The notes below the pieces were generated by a model. The model was given only the letters and a program-made list of their open reading frames with translations, ran no database searches and had not been told where the DNA came from. Below are positions 32,541 through 44,039 of a stretch of 64,000 nucleotides of DNA, one piece after another. The stretch covers positions 558,149,136 through 558,213,135 of the forward strand of contig NC_081413.1 of assembly GCF_030272615.1 (NCBI RefSeq), read 5' to 3'. This DNA comes from Cryptomeria japonica (taxonomy: Eukaryota > Streptophyta > Pinopsida > Cupressales > Cupressaceae). Both the position numbers and the translations under genes were made by a program. The stretch's first letter is position 1; each line of letters starts with the position of its first letter.

Positions 32541-35371
32541 CCAGATGTCTCATCTAGTATATCAAGTGAAGAAAAAATGAAGAGCAAGCACCTATCACAA
32601 AGGAAGACTTATTTATTAAAAAACAAAAGATGGAATTAGAAAGAAGACAAGAACTCAAAATCCAGATTAAAGAGGCATATACAAGACAACAAAAGAAAGG
32701 GGATGACAAAGACAAAGAAATAATGCCACAATGAACAAAAACACATATAGATCAAGCATTGGAAATATCAAATTTTTATCAAATAAAGAGCAAGATGTAC
32801 CAAGGTATGGCAGAACCATAGAAGAACTAAAAGATAGTCAAGTAGAATTGACTATTGGTCCAGAAGAAGCTAAGTTTGAAAGAAGACAAAAGCTAGAAAA
32901 AGAATTCTCTATATCATGTGCACTAGTATGTCAACTTCAAAATGCAAATGAATTTATTGAAAATAATCAAGAAGGGACTTGCAGTAATGTAGCGTCGTAA
33001 ATTGTATGCACTTGCTAGGGTGGTACAATTTCACACCTAGTTTAGCACCCGCCTTGGCGCATTTTGTATTTTGCATTGCATTTCCCCTTTAGCACTTAAA
33101 TAATTAAATTAATTAGGTCTAAGGTTCTATTTCATCATCTTCCATATCATAAAGTTGGGCCCTTTCATTAAAGTGTGCCCTTTTCATTTTATTCCTCCTA
33201 TACATCATTTAATCAAAAACCCTAATTAAGTCCTATTTTGAACTTGGGGGCTTGGTTTCGGGGGTCAAAACATCTCGAAATCACCTGTAACTTCAGGATT
33301 CTCTCTAAAATCATCATATCCGATGGCCCTAAAAATTTGGTGAAAAGTTGTCGGGACCATGGCGCCCGGAGTGCACATGGTCCCGGACATTTTTCTCGAA
33401 ATTTTAGGAGCGCGATCCAATCATAAAATAAAGCTTAACCCCAAGAAATTGGTGGGAGATTCAATCTCTAGGTCGGCCAAAAGTTGAAATTAAGACCTAG
33501 GGTTTCATATATAAGAGCTCTCTTTCTTCATTTGAAAGGATGGGAATTTTTGGTTTCAAGGACCTTCTATGTAGCGAAAGAGTAGATCTTTGAAGACTTC
33601 AACAACATTCAACATCCATCCATCAAGCATTCATCAATTTCATTCATCCATTTAGGGCTTTGAAGACATTGAAGAGCAATAGGAGATCACTGACTGAAAA
33701 TTGGCTTGTACCCCTCCCTTGGGGTTTGGTATGATTTCATGTTGTTTTCATGTCTTTGCATAAGCCTCATTATATCATTTGTATTCATGCTTTAGATCAC
33801 TTTGCATCTTGATTTGGAGCATTTACATTATCATTTACAAGCAATTAGGGTTTACTTTCTAGGTTGCTCTAGTTTGCTTACTTGCATTTTAGGATCTTGC
33901 ACACACACAAGGTCTGCACACACAATACATTTTACAATACAACTTGGCTATTCGTGGAGGTGGAAATCACCGAAGCGGGGGTTTGACTAAGGCAAAACCC
34001 TATATAGCTGCCCAAAACACCTTTTCAGATATAAGTGCAAGTTTTGGGACTCGGACGACGCCGCAGGTTGCAAATCCGGGAGGACTCGGACGACGCCGCA
34101 AGTTGCAAATCTGGGAGAAGTAAACTAAGACCGACCTTCCCACCAAATTTTAGAGCAAAAAACCAGGACAGGGGCATGGGGCACCCTGGTCCTGCCAGGA
34201 TAGGGGTGCTAGGCGCCCTGGTCCCTCTGTCAGACAGCAGTTTTCAGCATTTTTGACAGCTTTCCAAGTTGCAAAACAGCAGTTTCAGGGGCAGAATCAG
34301 GACAGTGGCGCCCGCGCCCCCGTCCCGAACATTTTTACTCATATTTTAACTCCGGGTACGCATTTGGATTCTTGTCTTGTCCTTGTGTTTACAGCTTTCC
34401 ATCGTTTAAGTTCAATTCTGTAATCTTGTTATTAGTTCATACTTGCACTTTGGGATTAGGAATTGAACTTGTATCATTTTATCTTTCAATTACAACAAAG
34501 GAATAGAAATCCTAATAGGTAGCCCATGGCTTTCTCTTTCACAAAAAGAAGTAGCCAATTGTGTGATACCTCTAGGCTCTTTCGTATTCCACAAGTGTGT
34601 GATTGAAAGTGAGATTAGGGCATGCTTGCTTAGTATCACTTTTTCTCCTACACAAGTAATAAAAATGTGTGTGTTGATATAATCCATTCGTTTAAGGGAC
34701 AAACGTCAGATGAAGATCCATTTGAGTGTGAACCACAAAATGCTAATACTAATTTTGTTAGAACTAATTGGAGAATACTTGGGAGAGATAATCTTCGAGA
34801 TCATTCTATCTATGACATTACCTACTCTACTCCAGATTATGACCATTATGTCATGAATTTTGAAGCACCTAATGATGACAATGATTATGACTTACCTCTT
34901 CTTCATCTTGAATTAATTGATTGGGATAATCTAGAAAACCCATAATTAGATGTATTTTCTGATGATCATGACTTAGTTGTGTATCTTAATTTTGTCAAAC
35001 CCATAACACCTAAGATATCTTCCATTGTGGAATCAAGTAACGTTTCTTATAGTCAAGAGAGTGCCAAACTTTCCAGTCGCAAAATTGAAATAAAACAAGG
35101 AAAGAGACCTACTGTTGAAAACTATTTCATGGCAACACTAGATCAATCAAAAGGGAAAATAAAGGACGTATCTGATGATGAAAACCTCTTGGAGGTGCTA
35201 GAAGATGGAAAGTTTGACATCCTCCCTACATATTTTCAAGAGAGATTTGCTATTCTAATAGAACCAAAAGAAGCAATAAACATTGGAACATCAAAGGATC
35301 CCAAGATACTTCATTTTGTTGCCTCATTATCAGATAAAGAGAGGAAAGAATACATGGAATTCTTCAGATAA
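32541..35371 (+). pseudogene. Tat-1 linker between G-patch and RT, split by a solo LTR
   Basis: Acidic, poorly conserved linker with stops near 32538, 32725 and 34943. When the solo LTR and one AGTAA copy are left out, the frame passes from 32987 to 34660 without a shift. The part from 34979 (VYLNFVKPITPKISSIVES) to 35368 leads to RT. Confidence 0.65.
32988..34654 (+). repeat. Solo LTR with target duplication AGTAA
   Basis: 1667 bp, TGTAGCGTCG...CTACACA, flanked by AGTAA at 32983-32987 and 34655-34659. A promoter-like TCATATATAAGAG lies near 33507. It contains a 35-bp tandem duplication (34049-34118, ACTCGGACGACGCCGCA in each unit) and the paired GCCCTGGTCC blocks shared with 16199-17001. 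There are no internal element sequences beside it, so it arose by LTR-LTR recombination. Confidence 0.9.
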
Positions 35372-35774
35372 AGACAAATAAATTTTGCTTGGTCCTATGC
35401 TGACATGTCGGGACTTAATCTAGACCTTATAATGCGTCATCTTAATGTGAATTTAAAAGCAAAACCAGTTAAGCAAAAGCTAAGGAAGACGCATCCACAC
35501 ATTACTCTTCTTGTAAAAGTCGAGCTAAAGAAACTATTAGATGTGGGTTTCATAAGACCTGTTGCCTATCCAGAATGGGTTTCAAGCATTGTACCAGTGT
35601 CAAAGCCGGATAAAAGCATAAGAGTCTGCATCGATTTCAGAGATTTGAACAAAGCATGTACCAAAGATGATTTCCCACTACCCAACATTGATATAATTGT
35701 GGACTTCTTAGCAGGGCATGAGATGTTTTCATTCATGGATGGCTTCTCAGGATACAATCTAATGCTCTACAAAA
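35372..35774 (+). pseudogene. Tat-1 reverse transcriptase, N-terminal half
   Basis: After an in-frame TAA (35369-35371) the frame reads INFAWSYADMSGLNLDL, KPVKQKLRKTHPHI, VELKKLLDVGFIRPV, SIRVCIDFRDLNKACTKDDFPLPNIDIIVD and MDGFSGYN, the fingers and first palm strand of gypsy RT. It is cut at 35774 by Tat-2 before the catalytic YVDD box. Confidence 0.9.
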
Positions 35775-37209
35775 TGGAAGGGTTAGTTATGATAACCAAA
35801 CACAAGAAACAAAAAGAAACCAATTGTTACTGTTAGAGATCACAAGTAAAACACTATCCTAAACAAGCATATCAAGAAAGACACTACAAAATAGATAGAA
35901 AGCTTAATAAACCTAAGAAATGCTACTAAACACCTCCAAATGCCCTCTACCATGTTGGTAGCTTCTCCTTCCTTGTTCCTCTCCTCTCCAAGTTCCAAAT
36001 TAGTGTAGCTCTCAGCAGTTTTTTGCACTATGGGTGCCTTATGGAGGTTCAAGATGAAAAATGATTTACTTATGCAATGCAAATGTAAACAAAGCTAATA
36101 TTAGATAATATGGAATGAAAATGATTTATTTTAATCCAAAATAACAATATATTGATGATTTATGCTAAATGCTCTCTCTAAAAATGACTATAAGGTAAAT
36201 GCATACAAGTTTTCAGGATTTGGATTGTGAAGAAATGGGCTCTATTTATAGGAAAAATAGAGCAATGGATGGTTGAGATTGAGTAATCTCAACTAGGGTC
36301 AGGATTGAATGGTTTATGATCCATGTGAGGACTTTCAACCCAATCACAGGATGACAAGTGTCAACATGAGATGGGTTGAGAGGAGAGGGAAGAAGCATTA
36401 AATGCTTGACATGACCTGAGGGTTAACTTGGGAGGTAAGGTTAAGGTTGAGTTGAGTGAATAAATTCATTATTCAATGAATAATGCTTTTATCCAATGGA
36501 TAATTTTTTATGCAAAAGTTAGTGAGGATAACCATGGTCAAAGCAATAAATGCTTGAGGAGACACATGGGTTACATGAGGGTTGAGTTAGGGGTCAAAGT
36601 CCCTAACCATGTGGGTGAGTTGAGTTATCCATTAATGGTCATGTAAGAGCCATAAGTGGTTTGGAAGACTTTAGACGTTAGCTTGTTGGGCACATAAAGC
36701 ATTTAATGTTTTTCAAAGACTTTGGAGTCTTTGAGAAGTGACTCCAAGTTGCTTAGGAATGTGACAATAATTAAGGGATGGATTGGGATAATTAGGAAGG
36801 GGTTAGAAGAATCTAGAAGGGGATTAGGATTGCAAGTGGATTTGGTGGGTGAGGGAAAATAGGATTTTTATTAAAATAAAATTCATTTATTTCAACAAAT
36901 AGGTGCAAGTTGCATTTTTAGGAGAATGCAAGTGGGGGGGATTTAATGATTTAAATAAATATTTTATTTATTTTATTTAAAAGAGGAAAGGGGATTAAAT
37001 TGAATAAATAGGATTTATTCATTTAATTGATTGTGAATTTAGTTTAATGAATTAATTAAAATAAATTGAATAATTTATTTAATTAATAGGAGAATGTTTG
37101 AAGATGAATTAATTAAATGTTAATTTAATTAACTGATGGCTAGTGGATTTTTAATCAAAAAAATAGCAAAGATTCATTTAATTAAAGTGGACAGATTTAT
37201 GTGACTACA
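35775..37209 (-). repeat. 3' LTR of Tat-2
   Basis: 1435 bp, minus strand, TGTAGTCACATAAATC at 37209 to CCCTTCCA at 35775. TATAAATA box at 36250-36243. An 80-codon frame on the sense strand of the LTR (36082-35840) is listed under findings. Relatives: the 60820-61177 fragment, the solo LTR 47656-49078, and the LTR of Tat-3. Confidence 0.88.
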
Positions 37210-37222
37210 TTTGCCCCTCTTT
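37210..37222 (-). other. Polypurine tract of Tat-2
   Basis: On the minus strand AAAGAGGGGCAAA directly precedes the LTR start TGTAGTCAC. This fixes the orientation and identifies the left LTR as the 3' one. Confidence 0.8.
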
Positions 37223-38247
37223 GAGATGGTGCGGTTTATCGCGTCGTTTCAAAGAAAGAAAAATAGATGTGAAGAAATATGCCCCATAAAATATTAATTT
37301 AATGGGTGGTATGCCCCCTCGAGAGATGGGCTGAAAATTTTGAAAAATCGGGCGATCTCTTGAAAAATAATGAAAATTGGCAGGGAGATAGAAGAGAAAA
37401 ATTTAGCAATAATGGTGAAAAAATAGAAAAAATTAGAGATAAAATGGAAAAATCAGAGGCTTTCATAGTGATTTTAGAGCTTTGATAGTGACCTTTTTGA
37501 AAGAGCAAGTAGCAGTCAGGATGTCGGTACCGATAGTAGATCATCGGCTAGAGCGGGTTCGTTGATTCCAGTGGCTAGACGACTATGGACCAGTGGTATG
37601 TGAATTTGAAATTTTGTTTTTCATGCATTTTTTATATGTTTTTGGCCTTGTCCAAGTTGAGTCAAAACAATAGTGCTAAAACTATGTTTTGGCATTGTTG
37701 TCAATTTATCTAGCGCTATTGTGCCGCTATAGCACTTTTGCATACTGGTTTTAGTGCTTTTGAAAGTTGTCGCGCTATTGAGTAGTTGTTTTAGCGCTTT
37801 TGTGTGTTTAGTGCTATTGAGTCCTACTTGTAGCGTTATTGTATTGATATGGTGTTTTTGCATAGTTGTTCTAGCGCTATGGTTTGTTTAGCGCTAATGT
37901 GTAGTTGGTTTAGTGTGATTGTCATCATAGTAGCACTAACGTTTGCAGAGTAGCACTATTGTTAAGAAAATAGATGCCCCAATGTTTAGAAAGAGAATCT
38001 CCTGATGCCAATGATGGATGGATGGAGAAGTGAGTTGTTTTGAACCATAGTCGTCCTATTGAGACTTAGGTCATTAGGATAAATGCTTGTTGTAGTCTAG
38101 GTGTTCCATGATTGCTTACCTGTTGAGACCCGAAGATACTTGATCAAAGTATCTGTTGATAGTCTAGGTTTATTAAGAAAGATTGAAACAAAACAACTAA
38201 TGATGATGGTTGATGCACGTGTGTAGGAGGATCTTTGCGTCTTACAG
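37223..38247 (+). other. Region upstream of the antisense ORF, with an AGCGC array
   Basis: Irregular AGCGCTATTG / AGTGCTTTTG units fill about 37665-37967 in plus orientation, that is antisense to Tat-2 and sense to the PMD ORF. TTTGCGTCTTACAG immediately before the ORF ATG (38234-38247) looks like a splice acceptor. No coding sequence. Confidence 0.55.
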
Positions 38248-39560
38248 ATGCGAGAGAGGCATCCAGCCACACAAGTGCGACGAGATCGATTGATAGAGGT
38301 CGAGGTTGATTTCATTGCAGTGACACGCATGTATGATGTTATGTATATGCCCATGATTCGGATGAATCGCAGTTTTATTACAACATTGGTAGAGCGGTGG
38401 CACAGTGAGATGTGTACGTTTCACCTAGCACAAGGGGAGATGACTGTTACATTGGAGAATGTGTGGTGCATCCTACACATTCTCATTCAAGGAGAGCTAG
38501 TGACATATGACCGAGCCTGGGGGACAACAATAGTGCAACAGTTTTTTGATGAGGATGTATTTATTGATGATGGCTCGATAGCATGGGAGGATATAGCTGC
38601 TTTGTATGAGCCACTACCAGCTGTGTTATCAGGTATTGTTGGGGGACTGCTATGCCCAATTCAGTGATCACATGGACTGGCCATTGGTTGGGGCTAGGTT
38701 ATAGAGTAGATGATGATGGAGGGTATCCGCTTTGCATTGGGACCATGCATTCTATCCCACTTATATCAGGAGCTGCATGAGGTAGTATACCGAGAGGTGA
38801 GTTCACTAGGAGTGGGGATCACTCTGTTACATATTTGGGCATGGGAGCATTTACATGTGAATCAACCAGTGAGTCTGAGATTTAGGGCAGTGGATCAGCC
38901 CTATGTATATATGTATGGCGGTATGATGAGTTAGCCCCACCTGGGGAAGTTAGAGTGGTGGCAGTGGGCGCTCGACGATTTGGATACAGTGATCTGGAGG
39001 TCGTATATTGAGTGCGAACCTTGGGAGGATGATGCAGAGGCCTTGCCATACATTTTTATGACATGGTACCTGATTGGTAGGATAGCCTACAATGTGTAGA
39101 GACAGGTACCTGGTAGAGTACTGAGACAGTTCAAACAGAGACAAGGATTGCCAAGTGGGTCTGGAGAGTAGCATGAGTGGTTCAAGAGAGGTTCTAGTGG
39201 GGATCAGTATTACCTTATGATCAAGATTTAGCAGAGTTTCAAACTCTATAGGCGAGACCATGGGATATGAGGCTGGGGATTGTATATGTAGGTGTTACTA
39301 AGGAGTACACACAGTATATTGTGGCATATCTGATTCCTTGTATATCAAACCCAGCAGAGTCGATTCCATCCTTTGAGGAGGAGAGAAGACAAAGACGGAG
39401 GAGGAGAAGAGGTCGTGGAGGGGTAGTAGGGGGACGAGGGAGAGGGGATGAAGGTGGTGGGGATGGAGGAGGAGGGGGTGGTGTATTTGGAGGGGGTGGT
39501 GGATTCGGAGGTGGAGGTGGGGGTGGTGGACGATTACAACAGAGAGGGAGAGGTGGGTAG
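38248..39560 (+). pseudogene. Antisense ORF of Tat-2 with a plant mobile domain
   Basis: Plus strand, opposite to Tat-2 pol. From ATG 38248: MNRSFITTLVERWHSEMCTF, GEMTVTLENVWCILHI, then after in-frame stops GVGITLLHIWAWEHL (38807-38851) and WRSYIECEPWEDDAEALPY. These are signposts of the aminotransferase-like plant mobile domain (PF10536 type). At least six in-frame stops break it (38665, 38698, 38707, 38932 and others), several consistent with Trp codons changed to TAG. The end is an Arg/Gly-rich stretch in another frame. Host MAIN/MAIL proteins carry the same domain; in Tat elements it is an extra ORF of unknown role. Confidence 0.75.
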
Positions 39561-40200
39561 CCATTGCGGCTATCACAGGGACCTTTGATATAGGGAGGAG
39601 TTAGATTAGGTGGCAAGGATGTGGGGGAGGGAGAGGCACCTATGTATATGAGGGAGGGAGCTATAGGAGAGGGAGCCATTGGAGAGGCACTTATGGATAT
39701 AGGGGCGGGAGCTACAGGTGGTGGAGATCTATGGGATCATATGATATTAGTTTTGTAGAGTTGACTGGAGGATATGGAGGCTGAGGTTGCAGCTAGAGAT
39801 GTGCAGTTGTTTGCATGGGAGTCAAAGCTGACTGTTGTGCTGTGGGAGAGAGATGATGCAGTGGAGAGATTGATGGAGCTGCAAGAGAGAGTCTGAGTTG
39901 GAGTAGGAGCATAGGGTCCTACTAGGGAGGTGATGAGGGAGATTCGGCGAGCACAGGCTGAGAGAGAGTATTGGCAGGGTTTATATGAGCAAGTGGTGCC
40001 AGCTAGTCAGCAAGCACTGAGCAATTCACATATGCATCGAGTGAGATCAGAGCAGTCTCGGAGGATGCAGAGTAGTGGTGGTGTGATGGGTCCTCCATGA
40101 CGAGGTAGTGCAGGTGGTGTAGGGGGTAGTGGGGGAGCAGGTGGTGATGGTGGTACAAGTGGTGATGGTGGTGCAGCATCTGGCCAGAGTGGCATTTGAG
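39360..40200 (+). repeat. G-rich, strand-biased low-complexity DNA
   Basis: GGTGG, GGAGG and GGGGGTGG words dominate 39405-39560, with weaker blocks at 39640-39740 and 40060-40190. The plus strand carries many closely spaced G-runs that could fold into G-quadruplexes. Both Gly-rich (plus) and Pro-rich (minus) frames are by-products. Confidence 0.7.
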
Positions 40201-41480
40201 AGAGAATTTATGTATGTTATTACATTGTCATTTTGGACTGTGTCTTGGATGGCTCTTGGTAGCTAATATTTTTGACTTCATTGTACTCTGATACATGTAT
40301 GGTTTTGCGAGATGATATGATGTGATATATGAGGAGATCCCATATTTTGTGATGATATGCATGTTGATGATATGTATGGATTTATGCAGGATGATGATCT
40401 ATGATTTATGATGTAGATGGATAGTTGTACTTGCTAGATGTATGTTTTTATGAGATGATTCCTATATGCATGTTTTATGATGATGATTTTATGATGTCTA
40501 TATGTATGATTTATGAATGTGATGCTGACATGTGGATGCGGGTTTAGATATGCATGATTTGTTGGTGTAATGCTTTATGCATGTAATGCCATGATAATGA
40601 TGTATGCATAATGAAATGATGTTAATGATGATATAGATAGTACTTGTATTTTATGTCGATGAGATGATGAGATGATGATATGCAGTGATGTTTGATGCAA
40701 TGAATGATTGATTTATGGAAATGCATCTAGATGTGTAAAATGAATGCAATATGGATAAACGAATATAAAGTACAAATGTTTATGTGATGATGTCTAAATG
40801 AATGCATGTGTAAAATGTATAAACCAATGTCGAGATGAATGGTTTTTGTTATGATCTAAATGTTGATAAAATATGACTAAGTGAAATGATAATGTGATGA
40901 TAATGCAACTCATGGGTAATGAATAACAGTACCTTAATGCAATTAAAAGGATAATGAATGCATTTTCAATGAATACTAAATGAAATTTGTTGTAATATGA
41001 AATGAATGAGCATAAGAATATACTAGATGGATAGATGGATACACTTTAACTAATGGATAGATAACTAAATGCATGCAACTAAGGAAATCTAAACAAATGT
41101 ATGGTAAACAAGTTTAAATGATGGTAAATGATGATTGTAAATGATACTAAATAAATGCACAATAATGGCTAATAATGGTAGTAAATGTAATGAGGAGAAA
41201 TCTTCATACAAATGATTTGAAATGCCATGATTGTGCAACGATGAAATGATGTAATGATACTAATGCAAGTAAATGATAATGAACTATATGTATGCAAATG
41301 CAACTAAATGATTTTAAATGCATTCTAATGAATATCTTAAGAATTTAATAAACCTATATGCAAGTACATGATAATGAACTAGGTTTATTTAAATGCATCT
41401 AAATGTAATGAAATGATGATTCTATGTGCTCATGAGAGATGAATGCAAGGTTGTTTAGACTTTGCATGATGCATTGATGA
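40201..41480 (+). repeat. ATGAT/AATG-rich cryptic simple sequence
   Basis: More than 1.2 kb made largely of TGATGATAT, AAATGAT and AATGCA-type words, with very little C on the plus strand and no stable period. No ORF. It lies in the 3' non-coding part of Tat-2, where Tat/Ogre elements are known to carry fast-changing repeats. Confidence 0.65.
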
Positions 41481-42790
41481 TGTATCAGAGAACTTTGTCG
41501 TGATCGTATCTAGGACCAATTCGTTTTTCAAATAACTTCTCATCTTTAAACTTGTTCACACTTGCATACAAAACCATACTTATTAGTAATGAATGATTAA
41601 ATGGATGGATGATATGCAACAAAATGCAATATAAACAAATGAGATGGAATGACAATCCATAGTGCTTTATTTTCATCATTGAGCATGATAGTATCAATCT
41701 TGGACGAGGCAGTAGGAACCAAGGATGGAGCATTGTACCTACAAACAAGTAGCATAAAGAAAGAATAAAGAATATGGACCCTCTGTAATTGTTCATGCTC
41801 ACATGGTCGAGGTATACGTTGTAGTTAGCAAGCCATAGTGATCCATGACTGTATTGTGCATATGATCACACAGCTTAGTGAAATTCCCACGTAGACACCA
41901 TTAGTACATGCCCCAGAACTTCATTGGAATAAATCACAGTAGACATACAAACAATGTTGAGGAACCATCCCAACCACTCTAATCACGTGTGGATATCCCG
42001 GAGTAGCGTAGGAACCTGATATAAATAAATAACCTACAAATCAACCAAGTACTTGATAGCTTAAACATAATTTTCTTGTCAAAGAAAATTGTCATCTTGT
42101 CTTTATTTTGGTAAGGAAGGATGCACCCTTGTTAAGACAGTTAGTGTGTCGATGTTGATTGTTTGGTCGATGTGATAAGTGATCATCGTTTGAGTATTTT
42201 CAAAATGTTTGTTTGGTATCTGCTCAAAAAGCATATGTACAAAAGTATTGCCATGTTTTTGGTTGATTTTTTATGTTTTATGATGTTTTTGGATTTTGTG
42301 ATTGTTTTTGAATGTTTTTGGTATTTTGTGTGTGTTTTTGAATGTTTTTGGTATTTTGTGAGACAATTTTTGAATGTAGAACTCAATGAATCATAGGAAA
42401 ATGCAGAATCCACTTCCATCAATAGGTTTAAGAGCATTACCCCCAGTTTAGACATGACTTTGAAAAAGCAGGATGCAAGATGCATGAAGTACTATCCTTG
42501 ATTGTAGATCAATAACAAGCCATGGCTTTGACTGATGGATGAGTGGATGCAATGAATGTGATAACAACAAGTTTGAAAGACAATGGAGCCATAGTCTTTA
42601 TGAGTGGCGTCTGTTTGCCAGGTTTTCACCACCGCACTTACCCAAGGTGCCACAAGAGTGGTTGTTCACCGTTTGGATGCATGTTTTTTCTTTACTATTT
42701 TGATTTTTTTTTTGCATTTTCTTTAGGACATTTATCTGAATGTTTTTGGTTTTTTTATGATATGTATGGGAGCCTGATGCTTTGTATAGC
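41481..42790 (-). other. Tat-2 3' non-coding region next to integrase
   Basis: No conserved domain. A direct duplication near 42300-42360 repeats TTTTTGAATGTTTTTGGTATTTTGTG. The GTCTGTTTGCCAGGTTTTCACC block near 42610 recurs at 18165. Confidence 0.5.
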
Positions 42791-43970
42791 TTAGGTATAA
42801 AATTGTTTGAGGTGCATGTTGTTGATTGGATCTGCTAGTGGTTCTCCTTCTGAAGTAGCCAACTGATATGCCCCAGACCCTAATCTAGTAGTGATTACAT
42901 ATGGACCTAGCTAGTTTGATTCAAACTTTCCCTGATGTTCTCTATTTGCTTGGTTACGAGGATTCTCTTGAAGAACAAGATCACCTACCTCAAATGTATG
43001 AGGTCTAACTCGATGATTATAGCTTTTGCTCATGCACTGCTGATAAGCTTTGAGGTGATTGTATGCAGCTTGTCATTTCTCATCAAGTAGTTCCAAGTCT
43101 TGAAGACATGATACTCTGTATGCTTCATCATATATGAGATTATGTAAGGAAACCCGTAGAAATGGTATGTCGACCTTGATAGGAAGGCTGGCTTCTGTGC
43201 CATAGACTAGTGAGTAGGGAGTTGTGCCTGTAGGGGTTTGAATGCTAGTTCGATACGCCATAGTGCTAGATTTAATTGAACATGCTAATCACGATCGGCA
43301 TCATTGACTATTTTTTTAGAATTCTTAATATGTTCTTGTTCGATGCTTCATCCTGACCATTTCCTTGTGCGTAATAGGGAGTGGAAAAACGGTGTTGGAT
43401 GTGAAACTTCTCACAGAGTTCACAGACATCCTGATTTTTGAAAGGAAGACTGTTATCTATGATGATGGACATGGGTACACCATACCAGCAAATGATGTAA
43501 TTTAGAATGAATGAGGTGATCTTCTTGCCAGTGACTTAAGTGGAACAACTTCGATCCACTTTGTGAAGTATTCAGTGGCGGTAATGATGAATTTGTGGTC
43601 GTTGGATGAAGATTGATGAATTTTACCCACAAGGTCAAGTCCCCATTGAAAAAAGGGTCATGGTGTTGTGATTGGTTGCAATTCCTGTGCTGGTACATGT
43701 ATCAGGTCTTCGTGAACTTGGCATTTCTTGCATTTTCTGACAAAGTAGTAGGAGTCTTTTTTCATGGATGGTCAATAGTATCCAGCGCGTATGATCTTCT
43801 TGGCTAGTGAAGGACCGCTTGCGTGAGTTCCACAAATTCCTTTATGTACCTCTTCCAAGGCCTTTGTTATCTCATCCTGTTCCAGACGTCGAAGGAGAGT
43901 ACCATCAAGACTACATCAGTATAGGTTTTCAACAATGATGGTATATTGAGCGGTTTGGCGAATGAAGGTT
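42791..43970 (-). pseudogene. Tat-2 integrase
   Basis: On the minus strand the HHCC zinc domain reads HKGICGTHASGPSLAKKI, then AGYY, a stop in place of Trp, PSMKKDSYYF and RKCKKCQVHE (about 43850-43700). The core follows with FIITATEYFTKWIEVV and, near 43260, MAYRTSIQTPTGTTPYSLVYG. The C-terminal part has YNHRVRPHTFEVGDLVL and LGPYVITTRLGSGAYQL, ending at TAA 42791. Several frameshifts between 43650 and 43270 and stops make it inactive. It would insert element DNA into chromosomes. Confidence 0.85.
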
Positions 43971-44039
43971 TTACATTGGTTATTCGATTGGTTGGGTGGA
44001 AGTGTGTGGTCGCGGAGGTAGGTGTAGAACTCACCGTAC

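Larger units (their letters stand above)
19147..35774 (+). mobile_element. Tat-1: plus-strand Ty3/gypsy (Tat lineage), truncated by Tat-2
   Basis: Primer site, leader, gag, protease, G-patch and the N-terminal half of RT lie in order on the plus strand. The RT stops right after DGFSGYN, at 35774, where the 3' LTR of Tat-2 begins, so the rest of pol was displaced beyond the window. Tat-1 contains TOR-A and one solo LTR. The close match of gag, protease, linker and RT to Tat-2, whose two RNase H domains are visible, places it in the Tat group. Confidence 0.8.

Noticed and set aside
34035-34256. Possible host exon (GC-richer ORF)
   Set aside because: Lies wholly inside a solo LTR with a perfect target duplication; the ORF follows from a 35-bp tandem duplication.
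39239-39679. Proline-rich minus-strand ORF
   Set aside because: Mirror image of the G-rich strand at the end of the PMD ORF; low complexity only.
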